Source: an uncultured Actinomycetes bacterium (GTDB lineage: Bacteria; Actinomycetota; Actinomycetes; Mycobacteriales; Nakamurellaceae). From it: a stretch of 64,000 nt of DNA. This document shows positions 9,023-17,519 of the stretch, piece by piece. Numbering within the stretch: the stretch's first letter is position 1; the number at the start of each line of letters is the position of its first letter. The DNA lies in contig CALANS010000117.1 in the NCBI GenBank assembly GCA_937926105.1, positions 151,623 to 215,622 on the forward strand. The letters run 5' to 3'. The notes beneath the pieces are model-generated. The model worked only from the letters and a program-made list of their open reading frames with translations. It was not told the DNA's origin and ran no database searches. The position numbers were made by a program, and so were the translations under genes.

Positions 9023-9880
9023 CTAGAACAGCACCGAGGCGAACGTCCCGACCTGAGCGAACCCCACCCGTGCGTAGGCCGCTCGGGCAGCCGTGTTGTG
9101 CGCGTTCACGTACAGGCTCGGCAACCGCCCCATTCGCTGCACCCCCGCCACCACCGTCGCCATCGCCGGCGCCGCGATCCCCCGGCCGCGCCAGGCCGGA
9201 TGCACCCATACGCCCTGGACCAGCGCCACCCGCCGGGACAGCGCCCCGATCTCCGCCTTGAACACCACCTGTGCCCCGTCGAACCGGGCGAAGGCCCGCC
9301 CCGACGAGAGCAGCCCCGCGACCCGGGACCGGTATCCGGCACCGCCGTCACCGGCCGTGGGGTCCGCCCCGACCTCCTCGCTGAACATTGCCACCGCCGC
9401 CGGGTAGTAGTCGCGTAGCCGCTCCGTCCCGACCTGGACCACCTGGTGGTCGGCGGGTATTGCGGGGACGTCGGGGCAGGTCAGCAGCGGCTGGTCGGCC
9501 CGTATCTCCCGCGCCGGGCCCCACGAGGCGGACAGCGCGTCCCAGAGCGGCAGCGTCGGGCCGGCGTGCCCCACCAGCGAGGCGCACTGGCGCGCTCCCC
9601 GGCCGAGCACGTCGGCGAGCGCCGCAAGGGCCGGCCCTCGGCCGGTCAGCGGGATCAGGTTCACCCCGGCAAAGCACAGCGCGCTCCGCCCGCCGTCCAC
9701 TCCCCAGAACGTGCCGCCCAACAGTTGGCGGTCCATCCCGGCCAGCTCGAAGCGGGCCGCCACCAGGCAGGATCCGACCGGGTCGGCGGCCAGCACCTCG
9801 GCCACCGTGTCGGCGGCGCCCCGGCCGAGCGGACGCGCCCCCGCGGCGCGGAACCTCGCGCGCAGCCCGGGGGCGGCCAT
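9023..9880 (-). CDS. GNAT family N-acetyltransferase with DUF4081-like N-domain
   Basis: The 285-aa protein has an N-terminal DUF4081-like half (LGRGAADTVAEVLAADPVG, then CFAGVNLIPLTG) and a C-terminal GNAT domain with the acetyl-CoA loop in VWVHPAWRGRGIAAPAM and the closing motif LYVNAHNTAARAAYARVGF. The substrate is unknown. It corresponds by order and architecture to the conserved gene next to gcpE in mycobacteria. The start is the ATG at 9880; a longer open frame reaching 10537 overlaps ispG and is a shadow there. It follows the ispG stop by 17 bp and is probably co-transcribed with it. No strong SD is visible. Confidence 0.88.
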   Translation of the reverse strand: MAAPGLRARFRAAGARPLGRGAADTVAEVLAADPVGSCLVAARFELAGMDRQLLGGTFWGVDGGRSALCFAGVNLIPLTGRGPALAALADVLGRGARQCASLVGHAGPTLPLWDALSASWGPAREIRADQPLLTCPDVPAIPADHQVVQVGTERLRDYYPAAVAMFSEEVGADPTAGDGGAGYRSRVAGLLSSGRAFARFDGAQVVFKAEIGALSRRVALVQGVWVHPAWRGRGIAAPAMATVVAGVQRMGRLPSLYVNAHNTAARAAYARVGFAQVGTFASVLF

Positions 9881-9897
9881 CTGGACTCTGCTGGCGA

Positions 9898-11124
9898 TCA
9901 GCCGAGGCTGACCGTGGGTTCGCCGCTGGGCACCCCGTCGGCGCGCATGCCGTCGGCGATCCGCATGGCCTCCTCGATGAGCGTCTCGACGATCTGCGAC
10001 TCGGGCACCGTCCGGATCACCTCGCCCTTGACGAAGATCTGCCCCTTGCCGTTGCCGGAGGCCACACCCAGGTCGGCCTCCCGGGCCTCCCCCGGGCCGT
10101 TCACCACGCAGCCCATCACGGCCACCCGCAGCGGCACATCCAGCCCCTCTAGACCCGCCGTCACCTCGTTGGCCAGCTTGTACACGTCGACCTGAGCCCG
10201 ACCGCAGGACGGGCAGGACACGATCTCCAGGCCGCGCTCGCGCAGGTTGAGCGACTCCAGGATCTGCAGCCCTACCTTGACCTCCTCCACCGGAGGTGCG
10301 GACAGCGACACCCGAATGGTGTCCCCGATGCCCTCGCCCAGCAGCGCGCCGAACGCCACGGCCGACTTGATGGTGCCCTGGAAGGCCGGGCCGGCCTCGG
10401 TCACCCCCAGGTGCAGGGGGTAGTCGCACTGCTCGGCCAGCAGTTCGTACGCGCGCACCATCACGACCGGGTCGTGGTGCTTGACGGAGATCTTGATGTC
10501 GCGGAAGTCGTGCTCCTCGAACAGCGAGCACTCCCACAGCGCCGACTCCACCAGCGCCTCCGGGGTGGCCTTGCCGTACTTGGCCAGCAAACGGGGGTCC
10601 AGCGATCCCGCGTTGACCCCGATCCGGATCGGGGTGCCGTGATCCTTGGCGGCCTGGGCGATCTGGCGAACCTGGTCGTCGAACTTGCGAATGTTGCCGG
10701 GGTTGACCCGGACCGCCGCGCAGCCCGCTTCGATCGCGGCAAATACGTACTTGGGCTGGAAGTGGATGTCGGCGATGACGGGGATCTTCGACTTGTGCGC
10801 GATCGCGGGCAGCGCGTCGGCGTCGTCGGAGGACGGGACGGCGACCCGGACGATCTGGCAGCCGGCGGCGGTGAGTTCGGCGATCTGCTGCAGGGTCGCG
10901 TTGACGTCAGCGGTGACGGTGGTGCACATGGACTGCACCGACACGGGATAGTCGCTGCCGACCCCGACCGTGCCGACCATCAGTTGCCGGGTCGGCCGAC
11001 GGGACGCCAGCACGGGTACCTGCCGGTCGGCGGGCATGCTCGGCATCCCCAACCCGACGTACCCACTCGTCTGTCTGCTCGGCTGTTTGCTCATCGAAGT
11101 CTGCGAATCTGCGACCTGTGTCAT
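9898..11124 (-). CDS. ispG: 4-hydroxy-3-methylbut-2-enyl diphosphate synthase
   Basis: IspG (GcpE) converts MEcPP to HMBPP in the non-mevalonate isoprenoid pathway, using a [4Fe-4S] cluster and reduced ferredoxin or flavodoxin. The 408-aa protein has a TIM-barrel N-terminal part ([37 protein letters not shown]) and a C-terminal cluster domain with [10 protein letters not shown] and GCVVNGPGE, which supply the three Cys ligands and the conserved Glu. AGGAG lies just before the ATG. It sits in the dxr-rseP-ispG run, so two enzymes of the same pathway flank the site-2 protease gene, the order conserved in many actinobacteria. Confidence 0.96.
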   Translation of the reverse strand: MTQVADSQTSMSKQPSRQTSGYVGLGMPSMPADRQVPVLASRRPTRQLMVGTVGVGSDYPVSVQSMCTTVTADVNATLQQIAELTAAGCQIVRVAVPSSDDADALPAIAHKSKIPVIADIHFQPKYVFAAIEAGCAAVRVNPGNIRKFDDQVRQIAQAAKDHGTPIRIGVNAGSLDPRLLAKYGKATPEALVESALWECSLFEEHDFRDIKISVKHHDPVVMVRAYELLAEQCDYPLHLGVTEAGPAFQGTIKSAVAFGALLGEGIGDTIRVSLSAPPVEEVKVGLQILESLNLRERGLEIVSCPSCGRAQVDVYKLANEVTAGLEGLDVPLRVAVMGCVVNGPGEAREADLGVASGNGKGQIFVKGEVIRTVPESQIVETLIEEAMRIADGMRADGVPSGEPTVSLG

Positions 11125-11205
11125 TGCTCCTGGTCTCCCCTGGGCCCTCGCCCGGATCGTCCGTCATGCGGGAACCGGGCGCCGTCCGGCACCGTTCGTC
11201 ACCGC

Positions 11206-12537
11206 CTATCCGAACAACTGCACCGGGTTGACGATGTCGGCCACCGCGGTCAGCAGCGAGAGCCCGATGAACAGCAGGGCGACCACGTAGGCCACCGGCA
11301 TCAGCGTAGCCACGTCGAACGGCCGGGGCCGCGCGCGACGCCGCATGCCGGCCCATCCGCGGCGGACCCAGTCGATGACGGCGCCCAGGATGTGCCCGCC
11401 GTCCAGCGGCAGCAGCGGCAGCAGGTTCAGCAGGAACAGGCTCATGTTGAACCCGGCCAGCAGGTTGAGCACCCAGGCGACCTTGTCTTGCACGGACCAG
11501 TCCTGCGCCAGGATCTCCCCGCCGATCCGGCCGGCGCCGATGATGCCCATCGGCCGGTCGGGGTCGCTGCGCGAGTGGTCGACGATGGCCTCCCACACCG
11601 CGGGAATGCGCTGCGGGATCCTGGCCACCGCGTGGGTGGCCGCCACCACGAAGTCCCCGGTGCGCACGAACGCCGACCCCAGCCCCTGCGCTACGTAGGG
11701 CTCATCGGGGCTGACCCCGAGAAAGCCGATGCGATGCGCGCCGACCAGTGCGCCGTTGGCGTCGTAATCCGGACGCTGGGTGGCCACGATCGGCACTGCC
11801 ACGGTGTCCGAGGCACCGCCGCGGGTATAGGTCAGCTCGATGGTGCTGCCGCCCGATTCGGCGATGATCTGCTGGAACTGCGTCCACTCGGTGATGGGGG
11901 TGCCGTTCACGGCGGTGACGGTGTCGCCGGGCTGCAGTCCGGCCTGCGCGGCCGGGGTCGCGGCATCCCCGGGCTCGCAGGTGCTGCGCTGCTGTTCGCC
12001 GGAGGCGGCCACCGGGATCACGCAGGCGCTGACGTCGTGGATGGTGGTGCTGGCGACCGGGATCCCGATGGCCATCATCGAGATGCCGAACAGGACCACC
12101 GCGAAGATCAGGTTCTGGGCCGGCCCGGCCAGCATGACGATAATCCGCTTGAACGGGTGCAGCTGGTAAAACTGTCTGCCCTCGTCGGCCTGGGTGATCT
12201 CGGCCCGGTCGGCCTGGCGGGACTGCTCGGCAATCTGCCGGAAGACCCCCAGCGGGCTGGAGACCGTCGAGTCCATCCGGCGGCGGCCGTCCTTGCCCGG
12301 CGGCACCATGCCGATCATGCGGATGTAGCCGCCGAGCGGGATGGCCTTGAAGCCGTACTCGGTTTCGCCGCGCTTGCGGGACCAGATGGTCTTGCCGAAG
12401 CCGACCATGTACTGCGTCACGCGAACACCGAACAGCTTGGCGAACGTCAGGTGGCCGGCCTCGTGCCAGGCGATGGAGATGATCAGCCCGACCGCGAAGA
12501 TCAACACTCCCGCGGCATACAACAGCACCGTGCTCAC
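11206..12537 (-). CDS. rseP: RIP site-2 membrane metalloprotease (RseP/Rip1)
   Basis: The 443-aa intramembrane zinc protease cleaves transmembrane segments such as trimmed anti-sigma factors. Transmembrane helix 1 carries HEAGH (SIAWHEAGHLTFAKLFG); a PDZ domain lies near the middle (about 200-275, GLQPGDTVTAVNGTPI); the last membrane region holds NLLPLLPLDGGHI, with the Asp zinc ligand. The Gly-rich FKAIPLGGYIRMIGM beta-hairpin is typical. The GTG start is 5 bp after the dxr stop, so the two genes are coupled. A natural partner in this window would be the RseA-type anti-sigma factor at 31683-32279, but this link is inference from the family. Confidence 0.95.
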   Translation of the reverse strand: MSTVLLYAAGVLIFAVGLIISIAWHEAGHLTFAKLFGVRVTQYMVGFGKTIWSRKRGETEYGFKAIPLGGYIRMIGMVPPGKDGRRRMDSTVSSPLGVFRQIAEQSRQADRAEITQADEGRQFYQLHPFKRIIVMLAGPAQNLIFAVVLFGISMMAIGIPVASTTIHDVSACVIPVAASGEQQRSTCEPGDAATPAAQAGLQPGDTVTAVNGTPITEWTQFQQIIAESGGSTIELTYTRGGASDTVAVPIVATQRPDYDANGALVGAHRIGFLGVSPDEPYVAQGLGSAFVRTGDFVVAATHAVARIPQRIPAVWEAIVDHSRSDPDRPMGIIGAGRIGGEILAQDWSVQDKVAWVLNLLAGFNMSLFLLNLLPLLPLDGGHILGAVIDWVRRGWAGMRRRARPRPFDVATLMPVAYVVALLFIGLSLLTAVADIVNPVQLFG

Positions 12538-12542
12538 GGCGG

Positions 12543-13745
12543 CTATCGACCCCCTCCCAGCGCGGCGATCACCTCGTCGGCGCGGGTCCGCGCCCAGGCC
12601 TCGGCGTCCAGCACATCCTGCACGCTGCCGGGCTCGGATTTCACCCGATCCGACTCACCGATGATCCGCTCCAGCACCTCGGCTATGCCGAGAAACGGCA
12701 GGGAACCGGATGTGAATGCGGCCACGGCCTGCTCGTTGGCGGCGTTGTAGGCGGCCGGCACCATGCCGCCGGACACGCCCGCCGCGCGGGCCAGTTCCAG
12801 CGCCGGGAAGGTCTCGGTGTCCACCGGCTCGAAGGTCCATTCGGCGGCGCGGCCGAAGTCGCACGCGGCGGCGGCACCGGGCACCCGGCGCGGCCAGGCC
12901 AGGCCGAGGGCGATGGGCAGTCGCATGTCGGGCGGGCTGGCCTGCGCGATCGTGGCACCGTCGGCGAAGGTCACCATGGAGTGGATCACCGACTGTGGGT
13001 GCACCACGATCTGGATGCGCCGGTAGGGCACGCCGAACAGCAGGTGCGCCTCGATCAGCTCCAGGCCCTTGTTGACCAGGGTGGCTGAGTTGATGGTGAC
13101 CACCGGGCCCATCTGCCAGGTGGGGTGCGCCAGCGCGTCGGCGAGGGTGACGTGCTCCAGGTCTGCGGCCTTGCGCCCGCGGAACGGGCCACCGGAGGCC
13201 GTGAGCACCAGGGCGGCCACCTCGTCGGGATCCCCCGCACGCAGGCACTGGGCCAGCGCGGAATGCTCGGAGTCCACCGGTACGATCTGGCCGGGCGCCG
13301 CGGCCCTGGTCACCAGCGAGCCACCGGCCACCAGGGACTCCTTGTTGGCCAGCGCCAGGGTGGCGCCCGCACCGAGCGCGGCCAGCGTGGGACCCAGGCC
13401 CACGGAGCCGGTGATGGCGTTGAGCACCACGTCCGCCGGGGTACCGAGCACCAATTCCGTGGCGGCCTCGGGGCCAGCCAGCACCCGGGACGGGGCGATG
13501 CCATCGACGGCCGTGCCCGGATTCGGAATGGCGATCCTGGCGTCCGGGTGCGCGGCGGCCTGGGTGGCGAGCAGGTCGGGCCGGGAGCCACCGGCCGCCA
13601 GACCCACCACGTGAAAGGCCGCCGGATTGGCCTCGATGACCTCCAGCGCCTGGGTGCCGACCGAGCCGGTGCTGCCCAGCACGATGACCCGGCGGGGCGG
13701 GGAGCCGGGCCCGAAGTCGAGGGATCGGAGTGCGAACTGCGTCAC
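12543..13745 (-). CDS. dxr: 1-deoxy-D-xylulose 5-phosphate reductoisomerase
   Basis: Dxr makes MEP from DXP with NADPH, the committed step of the non-mevalonate pathway. Motifs: NADPH-binding [13 protein letters not shown] near the N-terminus, [14 protein letters not shown] with the metal-binding Asp/Glu, TASGGPFRG, and [17 protein letters not shown]. With the GTG at 13745 the protein is 400 aa, the usual length. An AACAAT-like hexamer sits 6 nt before this GTG, which fits a leaderless start; an in-frame GTG at 13772 would add 9 residues. The gene begins the dxr-rseP-ispG-GNAT run and is divergent from the secreted protein gene at 13841. Confidence 0.95.
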   Translation of the reverse strand: MTQFALRSLDFGPGSPPRRVIVLGSTGSVGTQALEVIEANPAAFHVVGLAAGGSRPDLLATQAAAHPDARIAIPNPGTAVDGIAPSRVLAGPEAATELVLGTPADVVLNAITGSVGLGPTLAALGAGATLALANKESLVAGGSLVTRAAAPGQIVPVDSEHSALAQCLRAGDPDEVAALVLTASGGPFRGRKAADLEHVTLADALAHPTWQMGPVVTINSATLVNKGLELIEAHLLFGVPYRRIQIVVHPQSVIHSMVTFADGATIAQASPPDMRLPIALGLAWPRRVPGAAAACDFGRAAEWTFEPVDTETFPALELARAAGVSGGMVPAAYNAANEQAVAAFTSGSLPFLGIAEVLERIIGESDRVKSEPGSVQDVLDAEAWARTRADEVIAALGGGR

Positions 13746-13828
13746 CCGACCATTGTTCACCACGCCTGACACACACCCGAGACGCCACGAATTTCCCCGG
13801 CGCTCTCACGCAAACCCGGCGGGGCGGA

Positions 13829-13834
13829 CATACT
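13829..13834 (+). promoter_or_regulatory. leaderless -10 (CATACT)
   Basis: CATACT ends exactly 6 nt before the GTG at 13841, with no SD between. This matches the spacing of the other leaderless starts in the window. Confidence 0.4.
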
Positions 13835-13840
13835 GGCTCG

Positions 13841-14818
13841 GTGGCGAGGGCGAAACGGGCGGGGGCGCGCTGGATTGCGCTGCTGCTGGGGCTCGCCCTG
13901 GTGGCGTCCGCGGTGGTCGCCTACGCGCTGATCAAGGTCACCGCTCCGGGGCCGGGCAGCGACGAGGCGGTCTCCACCGTCCCGAGCACCTCGGGCTCGG
14001 TGAGTACCGATCTGGTGTCCCCGGCCGACATCCGGAAGAGCGCCGGCGATTCCAGCGCGTCGCCCGGAACCCCGCCCACCGGCACCGGCTCCGGGGTCGG
14101 CGATTCGACCCTCGCCTCCGCGCCGGCGAGCGCCACGCCGATCGCGCCGAGCCCCACGCCCGTCACGAGCGCGCCCACCCAGAGCAGCGCGGCAGGGACG
14201 GCCGGCAGCGACGCATCGTCCGGTGCCCCACCGACCGTGACGAGCGTGCTCGCCGGATCCGAGGTGTCGCTACCCGCCGCATGGTCCGGCACGGCGACCG
14301 TCACCGTCACCGTCCTGGGCGACTGCGCCACCTCGACGCCGTCGGTATATGCCGACGTCCCCGCGGACCTGGCGCTGGATCTGCCGCAGAACGAGGCCAA
14401 CGCGGTCGCGCCGACCGTCACCACCGCGCTGCCGGACGACGAGCCGACCCTGACCTTGGGAGTCAACGCCAGCGCCCTGCCGTCCCTGGCGGTGTACTCG
14501 TCCGCCGTCGACGACAGCGGGGTCCTGCATCGCTACTGGCAGCTGGAGTTGCTGCCCGGCCTGCAGCGCACCGATGTGCACGGCACCCTGATCGACGAGG
14601 CAGTGGACAGCACCAACCCGAACCTGATGGTCGACGCCGAGACCTCGCTGCAGCCTTGCGAGACCGAGGGAACGGTGTCGCTGCCCAGGGTGCTGGGCGT
14701 CGGGTCGACGATGACGGGCTGGGTGAGCAAGTCCAGCGCCCGGCTGACGCTGACCGCGCGCACGACGGACGGCAAGCGCGAGGTGACCGTGGTGGTGACG
14801 GCAACCCGCAAACAGTGA
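13841..14818 (+). CDS. hypothetical exported or membrane-anchored protein
   Basis: I recognise no family. From the GTG at 13841 the 325-aa product begins ARAKRAGARW and a hydrophobic segment (IALLLGLALVASAVVAYAL, about residues 11-29), so it is exported or anchored by one N-terminal helix. Residues about 40-150 are a low-complexity Ser/Thr/Pro/Ala linker. The C-terminal 170 residues look like a beta-rich extracellular domain with a Cys pair (GDCATSTPSV and LQPCETEGTV) and regular alternating strands. An earlier in-frame start at 13730 is unlikely because it overlaps dxr. The adjacent DUF2631 gene follows after a tandem-repeat array. Confidence 0.65.
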   Translation: MARAKRAGARWIALLLGLALVASAVVAYALIKVTAPGPGSDEAVSTVPSTSGSVSTDLVSPADIRKSAGDSSASPGTPPTGTGSGVGDSTLASAPASATPIAPSPTPVTSAPTQSSAAGTAGSDASSGAPPTVTSVLAGSEVSLPAAWSGTATVTVTVLGDCATSTPSVYADVPADLALDLPQNEANAVAPTVTTALPDDEPTLTLGVNASALPSLAVYSSAVDDSGVLHRYWQLELLPGLQRTDVHGTLIDEAVDSTNPNLMVDAETSLQPCETEGTVSLPRVLGVGSTMTGWVSKSSARLTLTARTTDGKREVTVVVTATRKQ

Positions 14819-14831
14819 CGGCCAGCAGCGA

Positions 14832-14905
14832 CTCACTGGTACCGGCCGGCAACGGCTCACTGGTACCGGCCCGGCAGCCACTCACTGGTACCGGCCCGGC
14901 AGCGG
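14832..14905. repeat. 24-25 bp tandem repeats, three copies
   Basis: Three copies (14832-14855, 14856-14880, 14881-14905) of a unit beginning CTCACTGGTACCGGCC fill the gap between the two plus-strand genes. Each unit contains the palindrome GGTACC. Copies 2 and 3 differ at two positions near the end of the unit; copy 1 is one base shorter. Confidence 0.85.
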
Positions 14906-14985
14906 CCCGCGGGCCCGACACACGGCGCGGGCCCGAGCGTGAGACCATGGCGGTAGACCACCTCACGCACGTCCCGGAGGCAGCT

Positions 14986-15336
14986 GTGGCAGATACCTCG
15001 CTCGAACGGCGCTCGGCTCCGTCCGGTGGCGCCGACCACGCCCCGGCGCAGGCGTCCGCGCATCCGGTGGTCCGGTACAACCCGGACGCCCCGAGCGAGG
15101 AGTGGGGCTGGCACGGCTCCTGGCGGCAGTTCGCGCCCAAGGGCAGCGCGCTGATGATGTGGATCGGCGTGTTCACCCTGGTGATGTTCAACTTCACCGA
15201 GCACCAGTCGCACGTGGAGAACTACTACTTCAACGGGATCGCACTGATCGGGGCCATTTGGTTGATCGCCCGGGAGCGGTCCGGACGCAAGATGCGCCGC
15301 CGGCAGCGCGAGGCGGACGAGCGCGCCGGTCACTGA
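14986..15336 (+). CDS. DUF2631 membrane protein
   Basis: The 116-aa protein has a hydrophilic N-terminal half ending NPDAPSEEWGWHGSWRQFAPKG, followed by two membrane helices (MMWIGVFTLVMFNF and GIALIGAIWLIA) joined by a short polar loop with HQSHVENYYF, then a basic RKMRRRQREADER tail. This fits the actinobacterial DUF2631 family, whose function is unknown. I choose the GTG at 14986 because CCCGGAGG is 5 nt upstream; an ATG at 14947 is in frame. Gene order next to rlmN is as in mycobacteria. Confidence 0.82.
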   Translation: MADTSLERRSAPSGGADHAPAQASAHPVVRYNPDAPSEEWGWHGSWRQFAPKGSALMMWIGVFTLVMFNFTEHQSHVENYYFNGIALIGAIWLIARERSGRKMRRRQREADERAGH

Positions 15337-15389
15337 GCCGGCGGCCCGACGTCGCGTAGTGCGACACGGCCGCGCTGTCGCCGCGCCGC

Positions 15390-16499
15390 TCAGCGTTCCG
15401 CGGCGGCCAGTTGCCCGCAGGCGGCGGCGATCTCCCGGCCGCGAGTGTCCCGCACCGTGCACGTCACCCCTGCCGCCCGCACCCGGCGCACGAACTCGTC
15501 CTGCACTCGCTTCGGTGAGGCGTCCCACTGGCTGCCGGGCGTGGGGTTCAGCGGGATCAGGTTCACGTGCACCAGCGGGCCGAGCTTGTGGTGCAGCACT
15601 GAGCCCAGCAGGTCGGCCCGCCAGGGCTGGTCGTTGATGTCCCGGATCAGCGCGTACTCGATGGACACTCGCCGGCCGGTGGCGCCGGCGTAGCGCCGGG
15701 CCGCATCCAGCACCTCGGCGACCTTCCACCGGTCGTTGATCGGCACCAGGGTGTCGCGCAACTCGTCGTCCGGGGTGTGCAGCGACACAGCCAGGCGCAC
15801 CTGCAGCCCCTCCGCGGTGAGTCGGTCGATCGCCGGCACCAGCCCCACCGTGGACACCGTCACCGACCTGGCCGAGATGCCCAGGCCGTGTGGTGCCGGC
15901 CCGGTGATCAACCGCACTGCCGCCAGCACCCTGGCGTAGTTGGCCAGCGGCTCCCCCATCCCCATGAACACCACGTTGGACAGCCGGCCGGGCTCCCCCA
16001 GCGCGCCGTCTCGGGCCGCGGCGGCGGCCAGCCGGACCTGCTCGACGATCTCGCCGGTGGACAGGTTGCGCTGCAGCCCGCCCTGGCCGGTGGCGCAGAA
16101 CGGGCACGCCATGCCGCAGCCGGCCTGGCTGGACACGCACAACGTGATGCGATCCGGGTAGCGCATCAGCACCGACTCGATCAGGGTGCCGTCGTGCGCT
16201 CGCCACAGCGTCTTGCGGGTGCTGCCGTCGTCGCAAGCGATCGAGCGGACCTCCGTGAGCAGCTCCGGCAGCAGGGCGTCGACAAGCTCGGCCCGGCCGG
16301 CGCCGGGCAGGTCGGTCATCGCCTCGGCGTCTCGCGTCAGGCCCGCGAAGTAGTGCCGGGCGAGCTGATCGGCGCGGAAGGCGGGCTGGCCGGCCGCCTG
16401 CACGGCCTTCTTGCGTGCGTCGAGGGCGAGGTCCGCCAGGTGGACGGGAGGCTTGCCGCGGCGCGGGGCGGCGAGCACGAGGGGCAGGGATTTCGTCAT
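15390..16499 (-). CDS. rlmN: 23S rRNA/tRNA adenosine C2-methyltransferase
   Basis: This radical SAM enzyme (369 aa) methylates A2503 of 23S rRNA and, in some bacteria, A37 of tRNA. It carries the CxxxCxxC cluster motif in [11 protein letters not shown], the second reactive Cys in AAACGQL at the C-terminus, and the conserved SSQAG and GMGEPLANY motifs. Start ATG at 16499 ([15 protein letters not shown]); the open frame continues upstream to 16607 but that part overlaps an inverted repeat. Convergent with the DUF2631 gene. Confidence 0.96.
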   Translation of the reverse strand: MTKSLPLVLAAPRRGKPPVHLADLALDARKKAVQAAGQPAFRADQLARHYFAGLTRDAEAMTDLPGAGRAELVDALLPELLTEVRSIACDDGSTRKTLWRAHDGTLIESVLMRYPDRITLCVSSQAGCGMACPFCATGQGGLQRNLSTGEIVEQVRLAAAAARDGALGEPGRLSNVVFMGMGEPLANYARVLAAVRLITGPAPHGLGISARSVTVSTVGLVPAIDRLTAEGLQVRLAVSLHTPDDELRDTLVPINDRWKVAEVLDAARRYAGATGRRVSIEYALIRDINDQPWRADLLGSVLHHKLGPLVHVNLIPLNPTPGSQWDASPKRVQDEFVRRVRAAGVTCTVRDTRGREIAAACGQLAAAER

Positions 16500-16560
16500 G
16501 ACTGGCTGATTGTCCCACCCGGTTGCCCCGGGCGGAGCCCGGGCGCCGGCGCCGGGGAGT

Positions 16561-16668
16561 CTGAAAATCTGCCTCTGGATTTCCAGCGCTGGGGCCCGGG
16601 CGCGCATCTCCGCAGGTCAGCCCGCCGCAGCCGCATCGACCCTGGAATCTGGCGGCAGGTTTTCAGAG
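16561..16668. repeat. imperfect long inverted repeat between rlmN and vapC
   Basis: TCTGAAAATCTGCC (16561-16574) pairs with GGCAGGTTTTCAGA (16655-16668) with one G-T mismatch. CTGGATTTCCAG-type sequences extend each arm with gaps. The spacer is 80 nt. It is a looser example of the long-armed class and sits between the rlmN start and the vapC end. Confidence 0.55.
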
Positions 16669-16676
16669 CGGCGGCC

Positions 16677-17075
16677 TCACGTCGCGCTGACGACATCGGT
16701 CTTGCGGAAGTCGTTTCCCTTGAACAGCAGGGGTGCGCCGGCGGTCTTTGCCAGCGCGTAGGAGAAGCAGTCGCCCAGGTCCAGCCCGGCGGGATGCCGC
16801 CCCTTGCCGAATCGGCGCCATGCCCGGACCGCAATCTGAGCCTGCCCCGGGTCGACGGCGACGACGGACACGTCGAGCGTCGTCAGCAGGGTGCGCAGGT
16901 CGGCTGCCGCCTCGCTGCCCTGCTTGGCCTCGACGACGATCGATGCCTCGACCAGCGTCGCGGCCCCGATCTGCAGGTCGCCGGCGTGGGTCGTCATCAC
17001 CGACAGCAGGGCCTCGGCATCCGGCTCGCCGAACACCACGGCTGCCAGCACCGAGGTGTCCAGCACGATCGTCAC
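16677..17075 (-). CDS. vapC: VapC-type PIN-domain toxin
   Basis: PIN-domain ribonuclease (132 aa) that cuts specific RNAs when its antitoxin is degraded. Acidic catalytic residues are visible: Asp in MTIVLDTSVLAAVVFGE, Glu in ATLVEASIVVEAK, and Asp in GLDLGDCFSYALAK. The C-terminal LLFKGNDFRKTDV motif is also typical of this subgroup. Its ATG overlaps the vapB stop (17072-17075), the normal coupled arrangement. Confidence 0.93.
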   Translation of the reverse strand: MTIVLDTSVLAAVVFGEPDAEALLSVMTTHAGDLQIGAATLVEASIVVEAKQGSEAAADLRTLLTTLDVSVVAVDPGQAQIAVRAWRRFGKGRHPAGLDLGDCFSYALAKTAGAPLLFKGNDFRKTDVVSAT

Positions 17076-17338
17076 GCGGGAAGCCCGTGCTCGTCGTAGC
17101 CCAGCACCTCGTCCGCGGGCCGGTCGTCGAGCATGGTCCTCGCACGCCCCCGGGCGATGATGTCGTGCAGGCCCCCCGCCTCGGCGGGCATGGCCGCCTG
17201 GGCGCGAACCCGGGCGAGTCGCTCTTCGATCGCGCGACGTGCGGCCACCGTGATGCTCTCGCCCGTGGCCCTGGCCAGTTCGCGGGCCAGGCGATCGGTC
17301 TGCCCATCCTTGATATTGAGCGCCACAGTTTCCACCAT
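17072..17338 (-). CDS. vapB: VapB-type antitoxin
   Basis: The 88-aa antitoxin has the Rv0623-type (PSK transcription factor family) N-terminus ALNIKDGQTDRLARELARATGESITVAARRAIEERL, shown here only in part by its key residues. The C-terminal tail (GYDEHGLPA) should wrap VapC. It binds the operon operator together with VapC. An inverted repeat lies directly before the start codon at 17339-17360, and AAAGG is within it at SD distance. Confidence 0.9.
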   Translation of the reverse strand: MVETVALNIKDGQTDRLARELARATGESITVAARRAIEERLARVRAQAAMPAEAGGLHDIIARGRARTMLDDRPADEVLGYDEHGLPA

Positions 17339-17360
17339 ATCAGGAGCCTTTGTTCCTGAT
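17339..17360. promoter_or_regulatory. candidate VapBC operator
   Basis: ATCAGGA (17339-17345) and TCCTGAT (17354-17360) form a 7-bp inverted repeat with an 8-nt centre directly next to the vapB ATG. Position and symmetry fit autorepression by the VapBC complex. Confidence 0.6.
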
Positions 17361-17412
17361 GAGGAAGAACTCGGTCATCGACCGGGGCGCGACCATTCGA
17401 TGTCTGCGCGGA

Positions 17413-17446
17413 GCGCCATCGAAGGGTCTGGGCGGGGCGCCATCGA
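17413..17446. repeat. two copies of GCGCCATCGA, 24 bp apart
   Basis: GCGCCATCGA occurs at 17413-17422 and 17437-17446 in the 181-bp gap between vapB and the PH-domain gene. No gene or other signal is evident in this gap. Confidence 0.5.
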
Positions 17447-17519
17447 AAACGGCCCCGATCGCCGCGGCGGCCGGTCGGTCGATGCCGGCGGTTCGGGGTG
17501 TCGGCGAGGGCCAGCGGGA

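Noticed and set aside
9881..10537. N-terminal extension of the GNAT gene
   Set aside because: This stretch lies antisense-free over ispG in another frame and has shadow composition; the ATG at 9880 fits the family length.
13627..15336. 569-codon frame fused to the DUF2631 gene
   Set aside because: It overlaps dxr and the 13841 gene in other frames and would read through the tandem repeats; only its last 116 codons, after a GGAGG-GTG start, look like a protein.
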